In this document: positions 23,239 through 36,994 of the stretch, piece after piece | Layout of the letters: each line of letters starts with the position of its first letter | Position numbering within the stretch: position 1 is the stretch's first letter | From: Hydractinia symbiolongicarpus | Taxonomy: Eukaryota; Cnidaria; Hydrozoa; Anthoathecata; Hydractiniidae | NCBI RefSeq assembly: GCF_029227915.1 | Contig: NC_079881.1 | Span: forward strand, 31,163,501 to 31,227,500 | Direction: 5' to 3' | Length of the DNA: 64,000 bases | Program-made: the position numbers and the translations under genes | The notes under the pieces: model-generated | Database searches by the model: none | Told to the model about the DNA's origin: nothing | Seen by the model: the letters and a program-made list of their open reading frames with translations, nothing else

Positions 23239-24729
23239 TTTATTACATTTATCAGGTCACAGTGCAAAGTTAGTTCAATTAAGTCCCACAGTCAATCGTT
23301 TCATTGTTAAAAGCGATGCAACCAAGTAATATAAAAAAATATCGCTAAATACATGTTGGTACGAATATGTGACACAACCGTTGTAACTCAAACGGACTGA
23401 CACCGTTAGAAAGTCAATGAAATGTAGTTTTTGAAACTGTGGCTATCTCTTCCGCGCGCGATAACGGTTAGAATTGGTCCCGCAGTAAAAAATGACTTTT
23501 TTATCTTAATTTTTAATAGAAGCGCTACCACCGCGTCCAGTGCAATCGCTGAGTTTCCGCAATCATTTCAAATTAAGAAGCATGCTATTTCTTGGTGTCC
23601 ACTTGTCTCACTTATTACATTTATCAGGTCACAGTGCAAAGTTAGTTCAATTAAGTCCCACAGTCAATCGTTTCATTGTTAAAAGCGATGCAACCTAGTA
23701 ATATCAGAAAATATCGCTAAACACATGTTGGTACGAATAGGTGACCCAACCGTTGTAACACAAACGGACTGACACCATTAAAAAGTCAATGAAATCTAGT
23801 CTTTGAAACTGTCGCTATTTCTTCAGCGCGGGATAACGGCTAGGATTGGTCCCACAGTAAAAAATGACTTATTAATCTAAATTTTTTAATGAAGCGCTCC
23901 CACAGCGCCCAGTGTAATCGCTGAGTTCCGGCAATCATTTTAAATTAAGAAGAATGCTATTTCTTGGAGTCTACTTGTCTCACTTATAAACTTTATCAGG
24001 TCACAGTCCAAAGTTAGTTCAATTAAGTCCCACAGTCAATCGTTTCATTGTTAAAAGCGATGCAACCTAGTAATATCAAAAAAAATATCGCTAAATACAT
24101 GTTGGTACAAATATGTGACCCAACCGTTGTAACTCAAACGGACTGACGCCGTTAGAAAGTCAATGAAATGTAGTTTTTGAAACTGTGGCTATTTCTTCAG
24201 CGCGCAATAACGCCTAGGATTGGTCCCGCAGTAAAAAATGACTTTTTTATCTTAATTTTTAATTTAAGCGCTACCACAGCGCCCAGTGTAATCGCTGAGT
24301 TCCGGCAATCATGTCAAATTGAGAAGAATGCTATTTCTTAGAGTCCACTTGTCTCACTTATTACATTTCTCAGGTCACAGTGCAAAGTTAGTTCAATTAA
24401 GTCCATCAGTCAATCGTTTCATTGTTAAAAGCGATGCAACTTAGTAATATCAAAAAAATATCGCTAAACACATGTTGGTACGAATAGGTGACCCAACCGT
24501 TTTAACTCAAACGGACTGACACCGTTAGAAAGTCAATGAAATGTAGTTTTTGAAACTCTGGCTATCTCTTCAGCGCGCGATAACGGCTAGGATTGGTCCG
24601 ACAGTAGAAAATGACTTTTTTATCTTAATTTTTAATAGAAGCGCTACCACCGCGCCGAGTGCAATCGCTGAGTTCCGGCAATCATGTCAAGTTGAGAAGA
24701 ATGTTATTTCTTGGAGTCCAATTTTCTCA
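23239..24729. repeat. 4-unit tandem duplication (1491 bp), copy 2
   Basis: Units start at 23255, 23627, 23999 and 24373. This is the second copy of 21748-23238. Its right edge, where CATTTATCAAATTTATTAGG follows, is the same unit type as the ancestral sequence at 21000, so it shows which side of the junction is rearranged. Confidence 0.92.
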
Positions 24730-26569
24730 TTTATCAAATTTATTAGGTCACAGTCCAAAGTTTGTTCAATTAAGTCCCACAGTCAATCTTTTCATTGTTA
24801 AAAGCGATGCAACCAAGTAATATGAGAAAAATATCGCTAAATACATGTTGGTACAAATATGTGACCCAACCGTTGTAACTCAAACAGACTGACACCGTTA
24901 AAAAGTCAATGAAATGCAGTTTTTGAAACTGTCAATATTTCTTCAGCGCACGATAACGGCTAGGATTGGTCCCACAGTAAAGAATGACTTATTTACCTAA
25001 ATCTTTAAATGAAGCGCTACCACAGCGCCCAGTGTAATCGCTGAGTTCCGGCAATCCCGTAAAAATAACAAGAATGTTATTTCTTGGAGTCCAATTGTCT
25101 CATTTATCACATTTATCAGGTTACAGTCCAAAGCTAGTTCAATTAAGTCCCACAGTCAATCGTTTCATTGTTAAAAGCGATGCAACCAAGTAATATAAAA
25201 AAAATATCGCTAAATACATGTTGGTACGAATATGTGACACAACCGTTGTAACTCAAACGGACTGACACCGTTAGAAAGTCAATTAAATGTAGTTTTTGAA
25301 ACTGTGGCTATCTCTTCAGCGCGCGATAACGGTTAAAATTGGTCCCGCAGTAAAAAATGACTTTTTTATCTTAATTTTTAATAGAAGCGCTACCACCGCG
25401 TCCAGTGCTATCGCTGAGTTTCTGCAATCATTTCAAATTAAGAAGCATGCTATTTCATGGTGTCCACTTGTCTCACTTATTACATTTATCAGGTCACAGT
25501 GCAAAGTTAGTTCAATTAAGTCCCACAGTCAATCGTTTCATTGTTAAAAGCGATGCAACCAAGTAATATAAAAAAATATCGCTAAATACATGTTGGTACG
25601 AATATGTGACACAACCGTTGTAACTCAAACGGACTGACACCGTTAGAAAGTCAATGAAATGTAGTTTTTGAAACTGTGGCTATCTCTTCCGCGCGCGATA
25701 ACGGTTAGAATTGGTCCCGCAGTAAAAAATGACTTTTTTATCTTAATTTTTAATAGAAGCGCTACCACCGCGTCCAGTGCAATCGCTGAGTTTCCGCAAT
25801 CATTTCAAATTAAGAAGCATGCTATTTCTTGGTGTCCACTTGTCTCACTTATTACATTTATCAGGTCACAGTGCAAAGTTAGTTCAATTAAGTCCCACAG
25901 TCAATCGTTTCATTGTTAAAAGCGATGCAACCTAGTAATATCAGAAAATATCGCTAAACACATGTTGGTACGAATAGGTGACCCAACCGTTGTAACACAA
26001 ACGGACTGACACCATTAAAAAGTCAATGAAATCTAGTCTTTGAAACTGTCGCTATTTCTTCAGCGCGGGATAACGGCTAGGATTGGTCCCACAGTAAAAA
26101 ATGACTTATTAATCTAAATTTTTTAATGAAGCGCTCCCACAGCGCCCAGTGTAATCGCTGAGTTCCGGCAATCATTTTAAATTAAGAAGAATGCTATTTC
26201 TTGGAGTCTACTTGTCTCACTTATAAACTTTATCAGGTCACAGTCCAAAGTTAGTTCAATTAAGTCCCACAGTCAATCGTTTCATTGTTAAAAGCGATGC
26301 AACCTAGTAATATCAAAAAAAATATCGCTAAATACATGTTGGTACAAATATGTGACCCAACCGTTGTAACTCAAACGGACTGACGCCGTTAGAAAGTCAA
26401 TGAAATGTAGTTTTTGAAACTGTGGCTATTTCTTCAGCGCGCAATAACGCCTAGGATTGGTCCCGCAGTAAAAAATGACTTTTTTATCTTAATTTTTAAT
26501 TTAAGCGCTACCACAGCGCCCAGTGTAATCGCTGAGTTCCGGCAATCATGTCAAATTGAGAAGAATATT
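24510..26569. repeat. 10-unit HOR (3728-bp offset), copy 2
   Basis: Units start at 24746, 25119, 25492, 25864 and 26236. This is the copy of 20782-22841. The match ends at about 26569, where GAAGAATATTATTTC replaces GAAGAATGCTATTTC of copy 1. Confidence 0.9.
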
Positions 26570-28119
26570 ATTTCTTGGAGTCCAATTTTCTCATTCATCA
26601 AATTTATTAGTTCACAGTCCAAAGTTTGTTCAATTAAGTCCCACAGTCAATCGTTTCATTGTTAAAAGCGATGCAACCAAGTAATATAAAAAAAATATCG
26701 CTAAATACATGTTGGTACGAATATGTGACACAACCGTTGTAACTCAAACGGACTGACACCGTTAGAAAGTCAATTAAATGTAGTTTTTGAAACTGTGGCT
26801 ATCTCTTCAGCGCGCGATAACGGTTAATATTGGTCCCGCAGTAAAAAATGACTTTTTTATCTTAATTTTTAATAGAAGCGCTACCACCGCGTCCAGTGCA
26901 ATCGCTGAGTTTCCGCAATCATTTCAAATTAAGAAGCATGCTATTTCATGGTGTCCACTTGTCTCACTTATTACATTTATCAGGTCACAGTGCAAAGTTA
27001 GTTCAATTAAGTCCCACAGTCAATCGTTTCATTGTTAAAAGCGATGCAACCTAGTAATATCAGAAAATATCGCTAAACACATGTTGGTACGAATAGGTGA
27101 CCCAACCGTTGTAACACAAACGGACTGACACCATTAAAAAGTCAATGAAATCTAGTCTTTGAAACTGTCGCTATTTCTTCAGCGCGGGATAACGGCTAGG
27201 ATTGGTCCCACAGTAAAAAATGACTTATTAATCTAAATTTTTTAATGAAGCGCTCCCACAGCGCCCAGTGTAATCGCTGAGTTCCGGCAATCATTTTAAA
27301 TTAAGAAGAATGCTATTTCTTGGAGTCTACTTGTCTCACTTATAAACTTTATCAGGTCACAGTCCAAAGTTAGTTCAATTAAGTCCCACAGTCAATCGTT
27401 TCATTGTTAAAAGCGATGCAACCTAGTAATATCAAAAAAAATATCGCTAAATACATGTTGGTACAAATATGTGACCCAACCGTTGTAACTCAAACGGACT
27501 GACGCCGTTAGAAAGTCAATGAAATGTAGTTTTTGAAACTGTGGCTATTTCTTCAGCGCGCGATAACGCCTAGGATTGGTCCCGCAGTAAAAAATGACTT
27601 TTTTATCTTAATTTTTAATTGAAGCGCTACCACAGCGCCCAGTGTAATCGCTGAGTTCCGGCAATCATGTCAAATTGAAAAGAATATTATTTCTTGGAGT
27701 CCAATTTTTTCATTCATCAAATTTATTAGTTCACAGTGCAAAGTTAGTTCAATTAAGTCCCACAGTCAATCGTTTCATTGTTAAAAGCGATGCAACCTAG
27801 TAATATCAGAAAATATCGCTAAACACATGTTGGTACGAATAGGTGACCCAACCGTTGTAACACAAACGGACTGACACCATTAAAAAGTCAATGAAATCTA
27901 GTCTTTGAAACTGTCGCTATTTCTTCAGCGCGGGATAACGGCTAGGATTGGTCCCACAGTAAAAAATGACTTATTAATCTAAATTTTTTAATGAAGCGCT
28001 CCCACAGCGCCCAGTGTAATCGCTGAGTTCCGGCAATCATTTTAAATTAAGAAGAATGCTATTTCTTGGAGTCTACTTGTCTCACTTATAAACTTTATCA
28101 GGTCACAGTCCAAAGTTAA
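26570..28119. repeat. Dimer duplication block (746 bp)
   Basis: Units start at 26610, 26983, 27355, 27729 and 28101. About 26990-27719 matches 27736-28465 at offset 746 (two units), with shared GTAACACAAACGG, ACACCATTAAAAAG and CTAGTCTTTG variants. The same two unit types also stand at 25864 and 26236, so the dimer is a piece of the 4-unit HOR amplified again. Confidence 0.82.
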
Positions 28120-28866
28120 TTCAATTAAGTCCCACAGTCAATCGTTTCATTGTTAAAAGCGATGCAACCTAGTAATATCAAAAAAAATAACGCTAAATAC
28201 ATGTTGGTACAAATATGTGACCCAACCGTTGTAACTCAAACGGACTGACGCCGTTAGAAAGTCGATGAAATGTAGTTTTTGAAACTGTGGCTATTTCTTC
28301 AGCGCGCGATAACGCCTAGGATTGGTCCCGCACTTAAAAATGACTTTTTTATCTTAATTTTTAATTGAAGCGCTACCACAGCGCCCAGTGTAATCGCTGA
28401 GTTCCGGCAATCATGTCAAATTGAAAAGAATACTATTTCTTGGAGTCCAATTTTCTCATTCATCAAATTTATTAGTTCACAGTCCAAAGTTTGTTCAATT
28501 AAGTCCCACAGTCAATCTTTTCATTGTTAAAAGCGATGCAACCAAGTAATATAAAAAAAATATCGCTAAATACATGTTGGTACGAATATGTGACCCAACC
28601 GTTTTAACTCAAACAGACTGACACCGTTAGAAAGTCAATGAAATGTAGTTTTTGAAACAGTCAATATTTCTTCAGCGCGCGATAACGGCTAGGATTGGTC
28701 CCACAGTAAAGAATGACTTATTTACCTAAATTTTTAAATGAAGTGCTACCACAACGCCCAGTGTAATCGCTGAGTTCCGGCAATCCCGTAAAAATAAGAA
28801 GAATGTTATTTCTTGGAGTCCAATTGTCTCATTTATTACATTTATCAGGTCAGAGTCCAAAGTTAG
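28120..28866. repeat. Dimer duplication (747 bp), copy 1
   Basis: Units start at 28101 and 28475. The rare variants AAAATAACGCTAAATAC, GTCGATGAAATG and CCCGCACTTAAAAATG occur here and again exactly 747 bp later, and nowhere else that I saw. Confidence 0.9.
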
Positions 28867-29613
28867 TTCAATTAAGTCCCACAGTCAATCGTTTCATTGT
28901 TAAAAGCGATGCAACCTAGTAATATCAAAAAAAATAACGCTAAATACATGTTGGTACAAATATGTGACCCAACCGTTGTAACTCAAACGGACTGACGCCG
29001 TTAGAAAGTCGATGAAATGTAGTTTTTGAAACTGTGGCTATTTCTTCAGCGCGCGATAACGCCTAGGATTGGTCCCGCACTTAAAAATGACTTTTTTATC
29101 TTAATTTTTAATTGAAGCGCTACCACAGCGCCCAGTGTAATCGCTGAGTTCCGGCAATCATGTCAAATTGAAAAGAATACTATTTCTTGGAGTCCAATTT
29201 TCTCATTCATCAAATTTATTAGTTCACAGTCCAAAGTTTGTTCAATTAAGTCCCACAGTCAATCTTTTCATTGTTAAAAGCGATGCAACCAAGTAATATA
29301 AAAAAAATATCGCTAAATACATGTTGGTACGAATATGTGACCCAACCGTTTTAACTCAAACAGACTGACACCGTTAGAAAGTCAATGAAATGTAGTTTTT
29401 GAAACAGTCAATATTTCTTCAGCGCGCGATAACGGCTAGGATTGGTCCCACAGTAAAGAATGACTTATTTACCTAAATTTTTAAATGAAGTGCTACCACA
29501 ACGCCCAGTGTAATCGCTGAGTTCCGGCAATCCCGTAAAAATAAGAAGAATGTTATTTCTTGGAGTCCAATTGTCTCATTTATTACATTTATCAGGTCAG
29601 AGTCCAAAGTTAG
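28867..29613. repeat. Dimer duplication (747 bp), copy 2
   Basis: Units start at 28848 and 29222. It repeats 28120-28866, and the match continues to about 29682, where AATATCGC replaces AATAACGC. Confidence 0.9.
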
Positions 29614-32600
29614 TTCAATTAAGTCCCACAGTCAATCGTTTCATTGTTAAAAGCGATGCAACCTAGTAATATCAAAAAAAATATCGCTAAATACATGTTG
29701 GTACAAATATGTGACCCAACCGTTGTAACTCAAACGGACTGACGCCGTTAGAAAGTCAATGAAATGTAGTTTTTGAAACTGTGGCTATTTCTTCAGCGCG
29801 CGATAACGCCTAGGATTGGTCCCGCAGTAAAAAATGACTTTTTTATCTTAATTTTTAATTGAAGCGCTACCACAGCGCCGAGTGCAATCGCTGAGTTCCG
29901 GCAATCATGTCAAATTGAGAAGAATATTATTTCTTGGAGTCCAATTTTCTCATTTATCAAATTTATTAGGTCACAGTCCAAAGTTTGTTCAATTAAGTCC
30001 CACAGTCAATCTTTTCATTGTTAAAAGCGATGCAACCAAGTAATATAAAAAAAAATATCGCTAAATACATGTTGGTACGAATATGTGACCCAACCGTTTT
30101 GACTCAAACAGACTGACACCATTAGAAAGTCAATGAAATGTAGTTTTTGAAACAGTCAATATTTCTTCAGCGCGCGATAACGGCTAGGATTGGTCCCACA
30201 GTAAATAATGACTTATTTACCTAAATCTTTCAATGAAGCGCTACCACAGCGCCCAGTGTAATCGCTGAGTTCCGGCAATCCCGTAAAAATAAGAAGAATG
30301 TTATTTCTTGGAGTCCAATTGTCTCATTTATCACATTTATCAGGTTACAGTCCAAAGCTATTTCAATTAAGTCCCACAGTCAATCGTTTCATTGTTAAAA
30401 GCGATGCAACCAAGTAATATAAAAAAAATATCGCTAAATACATGTTGGTACGAATATGTGACCCAACCGTTGTAACTCAAACGGACTGACACCGGTAGAA
30501 AGTCAATGAAATGTAGTTTTTGAAACTGTGGCTATCTCTTCAGCGCGCGATAATGGTTAGAATTGGTCCCGCAGTAAAAAATGACTTTTTTATCTTAATT
30601 TTTAATAGAAGCGATACCCTGCGCCCAGTGCAATCGCTGAGTTTCCGCAATCATTTCAAATTAAGAAGCATGCTATTTCTTGGTGTCAGCTTGTCTCACT
30701 TATTACATTTATCAGGTCACAGTGCAAAGTTAGTTTAATTAAGTCCCACAGTCAATCGTTTCATTGTTAAAAGCGATGCAACCTAGTAATATCAGAAAAT
30801 ATCGCTAAACACATGTTGGTACGAATAGGTGACCCAACCGTTGTAACTCAAACGGACTGACACCGTTAAAAAGTCAATGAAATCTAGTTTTTGAAACTGT
30901 CGCTATTTCTTCAGCGCGGGATAACGGCTAGGATTGGTCCCACAGTAAAAAATGACTTATTAATCTAAATTTTTTAATGAAGCGCTCCCACAGCGCCCAG
31001 TGTAATCGCTGAGTTCTGGCAATCATTTTAAATTAAAAAGAATGCTATTTCTTGGAGTCTACTTGTCTCACTTATAAACTTTATCAGGTCACAGTCCAAA
31101 GTTATTTCAATTAAGTCCCACAGTCAATCGTTTCATTGTTAAAAGCGATGCAACCTAGTAATGTCAAAAAAAATATCGCTAAATACATGTTGGTACAAAT
31201 ATGTGACCCAACCGTTGTAACTCAAACGGACTGACGCCGTTAGAAAGTCAATGAAATGTAGTTTTTGAAACTGTGGCTATTTCTTCAGCGCGCGATAACG
31301 CCTAGGATTGGTCCCGCAGTAAAAAATGACTTTTTTATCTTAATTTTTAATTGAAGCGCTACCACAGCGCCCAGTGTAATCGCTGAGTTCCGGCAATCAT
31401 GTCAAATTGAGAAGAATATTATTTCTTGGAGTCCAATTTTCTCATTTATCAAATTTATTAGTTCACAGTCCAAAGTTTGTTCAATTAAGTCCCACAGTCA
31501 ATCTTTTCATTGTTAAAAGCGATGCAACCAAGTAATATAAAAAAAATATCGCTAAATACATGTTGGTACGAATATGTGACCCAACCGTTTTAACTCAAAC
31601 AGACTGACACCGTTAGAAAGTCAATGAAATGTAGTTTTTGAAACAGTCAATATTTCTTCAGCGCACGATAACGGCTAGGATTGGTCCCACAGTAAAGAAT
31701 GACTTATTTACCTAAATTTTTAAATAAAGTGCTACCACAGCGCCCAGTGTAATCGCTGAGTTCCGGCAATCCCGTAAAAATAAGAAGAATGTTATTTCTT
31801 GGAGTCCAATTGTCTCATTTATTACATTAATCAGGTCAGAGTCCAAAGTTAGTTTAATTAAGTCCCACAGTCAATCGTTTCATTGTTAAAAGCGATGCAA
31901 CCTAGTATTATCAAAAAAAATATCGCTAAATACATGTTGGTACAAATATGTGACCCAACCGTTGTAACTCAAACGGACTGACGACGTTAGAAAGTCAATG
32001 AAATGTAGTTTTTGAAACTGTGGCTATTTCTTCAGCGCGCGAGAACGCCTAGGATTGGTCCCGCAGTAAAAAATGACATTTTTATCTTAATTTATAATTG
32101 AAGCGCTACCACAGCGCCCAGTGTAATCGCTGAGTTCCGGCAATCATGTCAAATTGAGAAAAATATTATTTCTTGGAGTCCAATTTTCTCATTTATCAAA
32201 TTTATTAGGTCACAGTCCAAAGTTTGTTCAATTAAGTCCCACAGTCAATCGTTTCATTGTTAAAAGCGATACAACCTAGTAGTATCAGAAAAATATCGCT
32301 AAATACATGTTGGTACGAATAGGTGACCCAACCGTTTTAACTCAAACAGATGACACCGTTAGAAAGTCAATGAAATGTAGTTTTTGAAACTGTGGCTATT
32401 TCTTCAGCGCGCGATAACGCCTAGGATTGGTCCCGCAGTAAAAAATGACATTTTTATCTTAGTTTTTAATTGAAGCGCTACCACAGCGCCCAGTGTAATC
32501 GCTGAGTTCCGGCAATCATGTCAAATTGAGAAGAATATTATTTCTTGGAGTCCACTTTTCTCATTTATCAAATTTATTAGGTCACAGTCCAAAGTTTGTT

Positions 32601-32953
32601 CAATTAAGTCCCACAATCAATCTTTTCATTGTTAAAAGCGATGCAACCAAGTAATATAAAAAAAAATATCGCTAAATACATGTTGGTACGAATATGTGAC
32701 CCAACCGTTTTGACTCAAACAGACTGACACCGTTAGAAAGTCAATGAAATGTAGTTTTTGAAACAGTCAATATTACTTCAGCGCGCGATAACGGCTAGGA
32801 TTGGTCCAACAGTAAATAATGACTTATTTACCTAAATTTTTAAATGAAGTGCTACCACAGCGCCCAGTGTAATCGCTGAGTTCCGGCAATCCCGTAAAAA
32901 TAAGAAGAATGTTATTTCTTGGAGTCCAATTGTCTCATTTATTACATTTATCA
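29614..32953. repeat. Mixed satellite units left of the large HOR
   Basis: Units start at 29595, 29969, 30343, 30715, 31087, 31461, 31834, 32208 and 32580. Units 30343-31461 show the same order of unit types as 25492-26610 but with more substitutions. Units 31834-32580 resemble 17286-17660 and lead into the large HOR. A 72-codon frame at 30520 is the shortened relative of the 83-codon frame seen in sister units. Confidence 0.7.
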
Positions 32954-34544
32954 GGTCAGAGTCCAAAGTTAGTTCAATTAAGTGCCACAGTCAATCGTTT
33001 CATTGTTAAAAGCGATACAACCTAGTAGTATCAGAAACATATCGCTAAACAAATGTTGGTACGAATAGGTGACCCAACCGTTGTAACTCAAACGGACTGA
33101 CACCGTTAAAAAGTCAATGAAATGTAGTTTTTGAAACTGTTGCTATTTCTTCAGCGCGCAATAACGGCTAGGATTGGTCCCACAGTAAAAAATGATTTAT
33201 TAATCTAAATTTTTTAATGAAGCGCTACCACAGCGCTCAGTGTAATCGCTGAGTTCCAGAAATCATGTCAAATTGAGAAGAATGTTATTTCTTGGAGTCC
33301 AATTTCCTCATTTATCAAATTTATTAGGTCACGGTCCAAAGTTAGTTCAATTAAGTCCCACAGTCAATCGTTTCATTGTTAAAAGCGATACAACCTAGTA
33401 GTATCAGAAAAATATCGCTAAACAAATGTTGGTACGAATAGGTGACCCACGGTTGTAACTCAAACGGACTGACACCGTTAAAAAGTCAATGAAATGTAGT
33501 TTTTGAAACTGTTGCTATTTCTTCAGCGCGCAATAACGGCTAGGATTGGTCCCACAGTAAAAAATGACTTATTAATCTAAATTTTTAAATGAAGCGCTAC
33601 CACAGCGTCCAGTGTAATCGCTGAGTTTCGGCAATCATTTCAAATTAAGAAGAATGCTATTTCTTGTAGTCCACTTGTCTCACTTATTACATTTATCACG
33701 TCACAGTCCAAAGTTAGTTCAATTAAGTCCTACAGTCAATCGTTTCATTGTTAAAAGCGATGCAACCTAGTAATATAAAAAAAATATCGCTAAATACATG
33801 TTGGTACGAATATGTGACACAACCGTTGTAACTCAAACGGACTGACACCGTTAGAAAGTCAATGAAATGTAGTTTTTGAAACTGTGGCTATCTCTTCAGC
33901 GTGCGATAACGGCTAAGATTGGTGCCGCAGTAAAAAATGACTTTTTTATCTTAATTTTTAATTGAAGCGCTACCACAACGCCCAGGGAAATCGCTGAGTT
34001 TCGGCAATCATTTCAAATTAGGAAGAATGCTATTTCTTGTAGTCCACTTGTCTCACTTATTACATTTCTCACGTCACAGTCCAAAGTTAGTTCAATTAAG
34101 TCCTACAGTCAATCGTTTCATTGTTAAAAGCGATGCAACCTAGTAATATCAAAAAAATTATCGCTAAATACATGTTGGTACGAATATGTGACCCAAACGT
34201 TTTAACTCAAACGGACTGACGCCGTTAGAAAGTCAATGAAATATAGTTTTTGAAACTGTGGCTATTTCTTCAGCGCGCGATAACGGCTAGGATTGGTCCC
34301 ACAGTAAAGAATGACTTATTTATCTAAATTTTTAAATGAAGCGCTACCACAGCGACAAGTGTAATCGCTGAGTTCCGGTAATCCCAACAAATTAAGAAGA
34401 ATGTTATTTCTTAGAGTCCAATTGTCTCACTTATCACATTTATCAGGTCACAGTCTAAAGTTAGTTCAATTAAGTCCCACAGTCAATCGTTTCATTGTTA
34501 AAAGCGATGCAGCCTAGTATTTTCAGAAAAATATCCCTAAAAAC

Positions 34545-36052
34545 ATGTTGGTACGAATTGGTGACCCAACCGTTGTAACTCAAATGGACTGACACCGTTA
34601 GAAAGTCAATGAAATGTTGTTTTTGAAACTGTCGCTACTTCTTCAGCGCGCGATAACTGCTAGGATTTGTCCTACAGTAAAAAATGACTTATTAATCTAA
34701 GTTTTGAAATGAAGTACTACCACACCGCCCAGTGTAATCCCTGAGTTCCAGCAATCATGTCAAATTGAGAAGAATGTTATTTCTTGGAGTCCAAATTTCT
34801 CATCTTTCACATTTATTAGGTCACAGTCCGAAGTTAGTTCAATTAATTCCCACAGTCAATCAATTCATTGTTAAAAGCGATGCAACCTAGTAATATCAAA
34901 AAAAATATCGCTAAAAACATGTTGGTACGAATTGGTGACCCAACCGTTGTAACTCAAACGGACTGACACCGTTAAAAAGTCAATGAAATGTAGTTTTTGA
35001 AACTGTTGCTATTTCTTCAGCGCGCAATAACGGCTAGGATTGGTCCCACAGTAAAAAATGACTTATTAATCTAAATTTTTAAATGAAGCGCTACCACAGC
35101 GCTCAGTGTAATCGCTGAGTTCCAGAAATCATGTCAAATTGAGAAGAATGTTATTTCTTGGAGTCCAATTTCCTCATTTATCAAATTTATTAGGTCACGG
35201 TCCAAAGTTAGTTCAATTAAGTCCCACAGTCAATCGTTTCATTGTTAAAAGCGATACAACCTAGTAGTATCAGAAAAATATCGCTAAACAAATGTTGGTA
35301 CGAATTGGTGACCCAACCGTTGTAACTCAAATGGACTGACACCGTTAGAAAGTCAATGAAATGTTGTTTTTGAAACTGTCGCTACTTCTTCAGCGCGCGA
35401 TAACTGCTAGGATTTGTCCTACAGTAAAAAATGACTTATTAATCTAAGTTTTGAAATGAAGTACTACCACACCGCCCAGTGTAATCGCTGAGTTCCAGCA
35501 ATCATGTCAAATTGAGAAGAATGTTATTTCTTGGAGTCCAAATTTCTCATCTTTCACATTTATTAGGTCACAGTCCAAAGTTAGTTCAATTAATTCCCAC
35601 AGTCAATCAATTCATTGTTAAAAGCGATGCAACCTAGTAATATCAAAAAAAATATCGCTAAAAACATGTTGGTACGAATTGGTGACCCAACCGTTGTAAC
35701 TCAAACGGACTGACACCGTTAAAAAGTCAATGAAATGTAGTTTTTGAAACTGTTGCTATTTCTTCAGCGCGCAATAACGGCTAGGATTGGTCCCACAGTA
35801 AAAAATGACTTATTAATCTAAATTTTTAAATGAAGCGCTACCACAGCGCTCAGTGTAATCGCTGAGTTCCAGAAATCATGTCAAATTGAGAAGAATGTTA
35901 TTTCTTGGAGTCCAATTTCCTCATTTATCAAATTTATTAGGTCACGGTCCAAAGTTAGTTCAATTAAGTCCCACAGTCAATCGTTTCATTGTTAAAAGCG
36001 ATACAACCTAGTAGTATCAGAAAAATATCGCTAAACAAATGTTGGTACGAAT
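34545..36052. repeat. Dimer duplication (747 bp) in copy A only
   Basis: 34545-35305 matches 35292-36052 at offset 747, two units. Differences seen are GTCCGAAG against GTCCAAAG (34830/35577) and AATCCCTGAG against AATCGCTGAG (34740/35487). Copy B has one unit fewer here, with a chimeric unit at 50520 joining the two types. Confidence 0.88.
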
Positions 36053-36994
36053 AGGTGACCCACCGTTGTAACTCAAACGGACTGACACCGTTAAAAAGTC
36101 AATGAAATGTAGTTTTTGAAACTGTTGCTATTTCTTCAGCGCGCAATAACGGCTAGGATTGGTCCCACAGTAAAAAATGACTTATTAATCTAAATTTTTA
36201 AATGAAGCGCTACTACAGCGCCCAGTGTAATCGCTTAGTTTCGGCAATCATTTCAAATTAAGAAGAATGCTATTTCTTGTAGTCCACTTGTCTCACTTAT
36301 TACATTTATCACGTCACAGTCCAAAGTTAGTTCAATTAAGTCCTACAGTCAATCGTTTCATTGTTAAAAGCGATGCAACCTAGTAATATAAAAAAAAATA
36401 TCGCTAAATACATGTTGGTACGAATACGTGACACAACAGTTGTAACTCAAACGGACTGACACCGTTAGAAAGTCAATGAAATCTAGTTTTTGAAACTGTG
36501 GCTATCTCTTCAGCGCGCGATAACGGCTAAGATTGGTGCCGCAGTAAAAAATGACTTTTTTATCTTAATTTTTAATTGAAGCGCTACCACAACGCCCAGT
36601 GCAATCGCTGAGTTTCGGCAATCATTTCAAATTAAGAAGAATGCTATTTCTTGTAGTCCACTTGTCTCACTTATTACATTTCTCACGTCACAGTCCAAAG
36701 TTAGTTCAATTAAGTCCCACAGTCAATCGTTTCATTGTTAATAGCGATGCAACCTAGTAATATCAAAAAAAATATCGCTAAATACATGTTTGTACGAATA
36801 TGTGACGCAACCGTTGTAACTCAAACGGACTGACACCGTTAGAAAGTCAATAAAATGTAGTTTTTGAAACTGTGGCTATTTCTTCAGCGCGCGATAACGG
36901 CTAGGATTGTTCCCGCTGTAAAAAATGACTTTTTTATCTTAATTTTTAATTGAAGCGCTCCCACAGCGCTCAGTGTAATCGCTGAGTTTCGGCA

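Noticed and set aside
11914-27038. Family of 83-codon plus-strand open frames (at 11914, 13739, 15597, 20822, 21568, 21940, 23059, 23431, 24550, 25296, 25668, 26414, 26787; 72 codons at 30520; 63 codons at 16405)
   Set aside because: The same frame recurs because the unit recurs. The 83-codon frames open with TTG, cross the unit boundary, and are closed by indels and stops in many sister units. No ribosome-binding or eukaryotic gene signal and no recognisable domain. Treated as chance.
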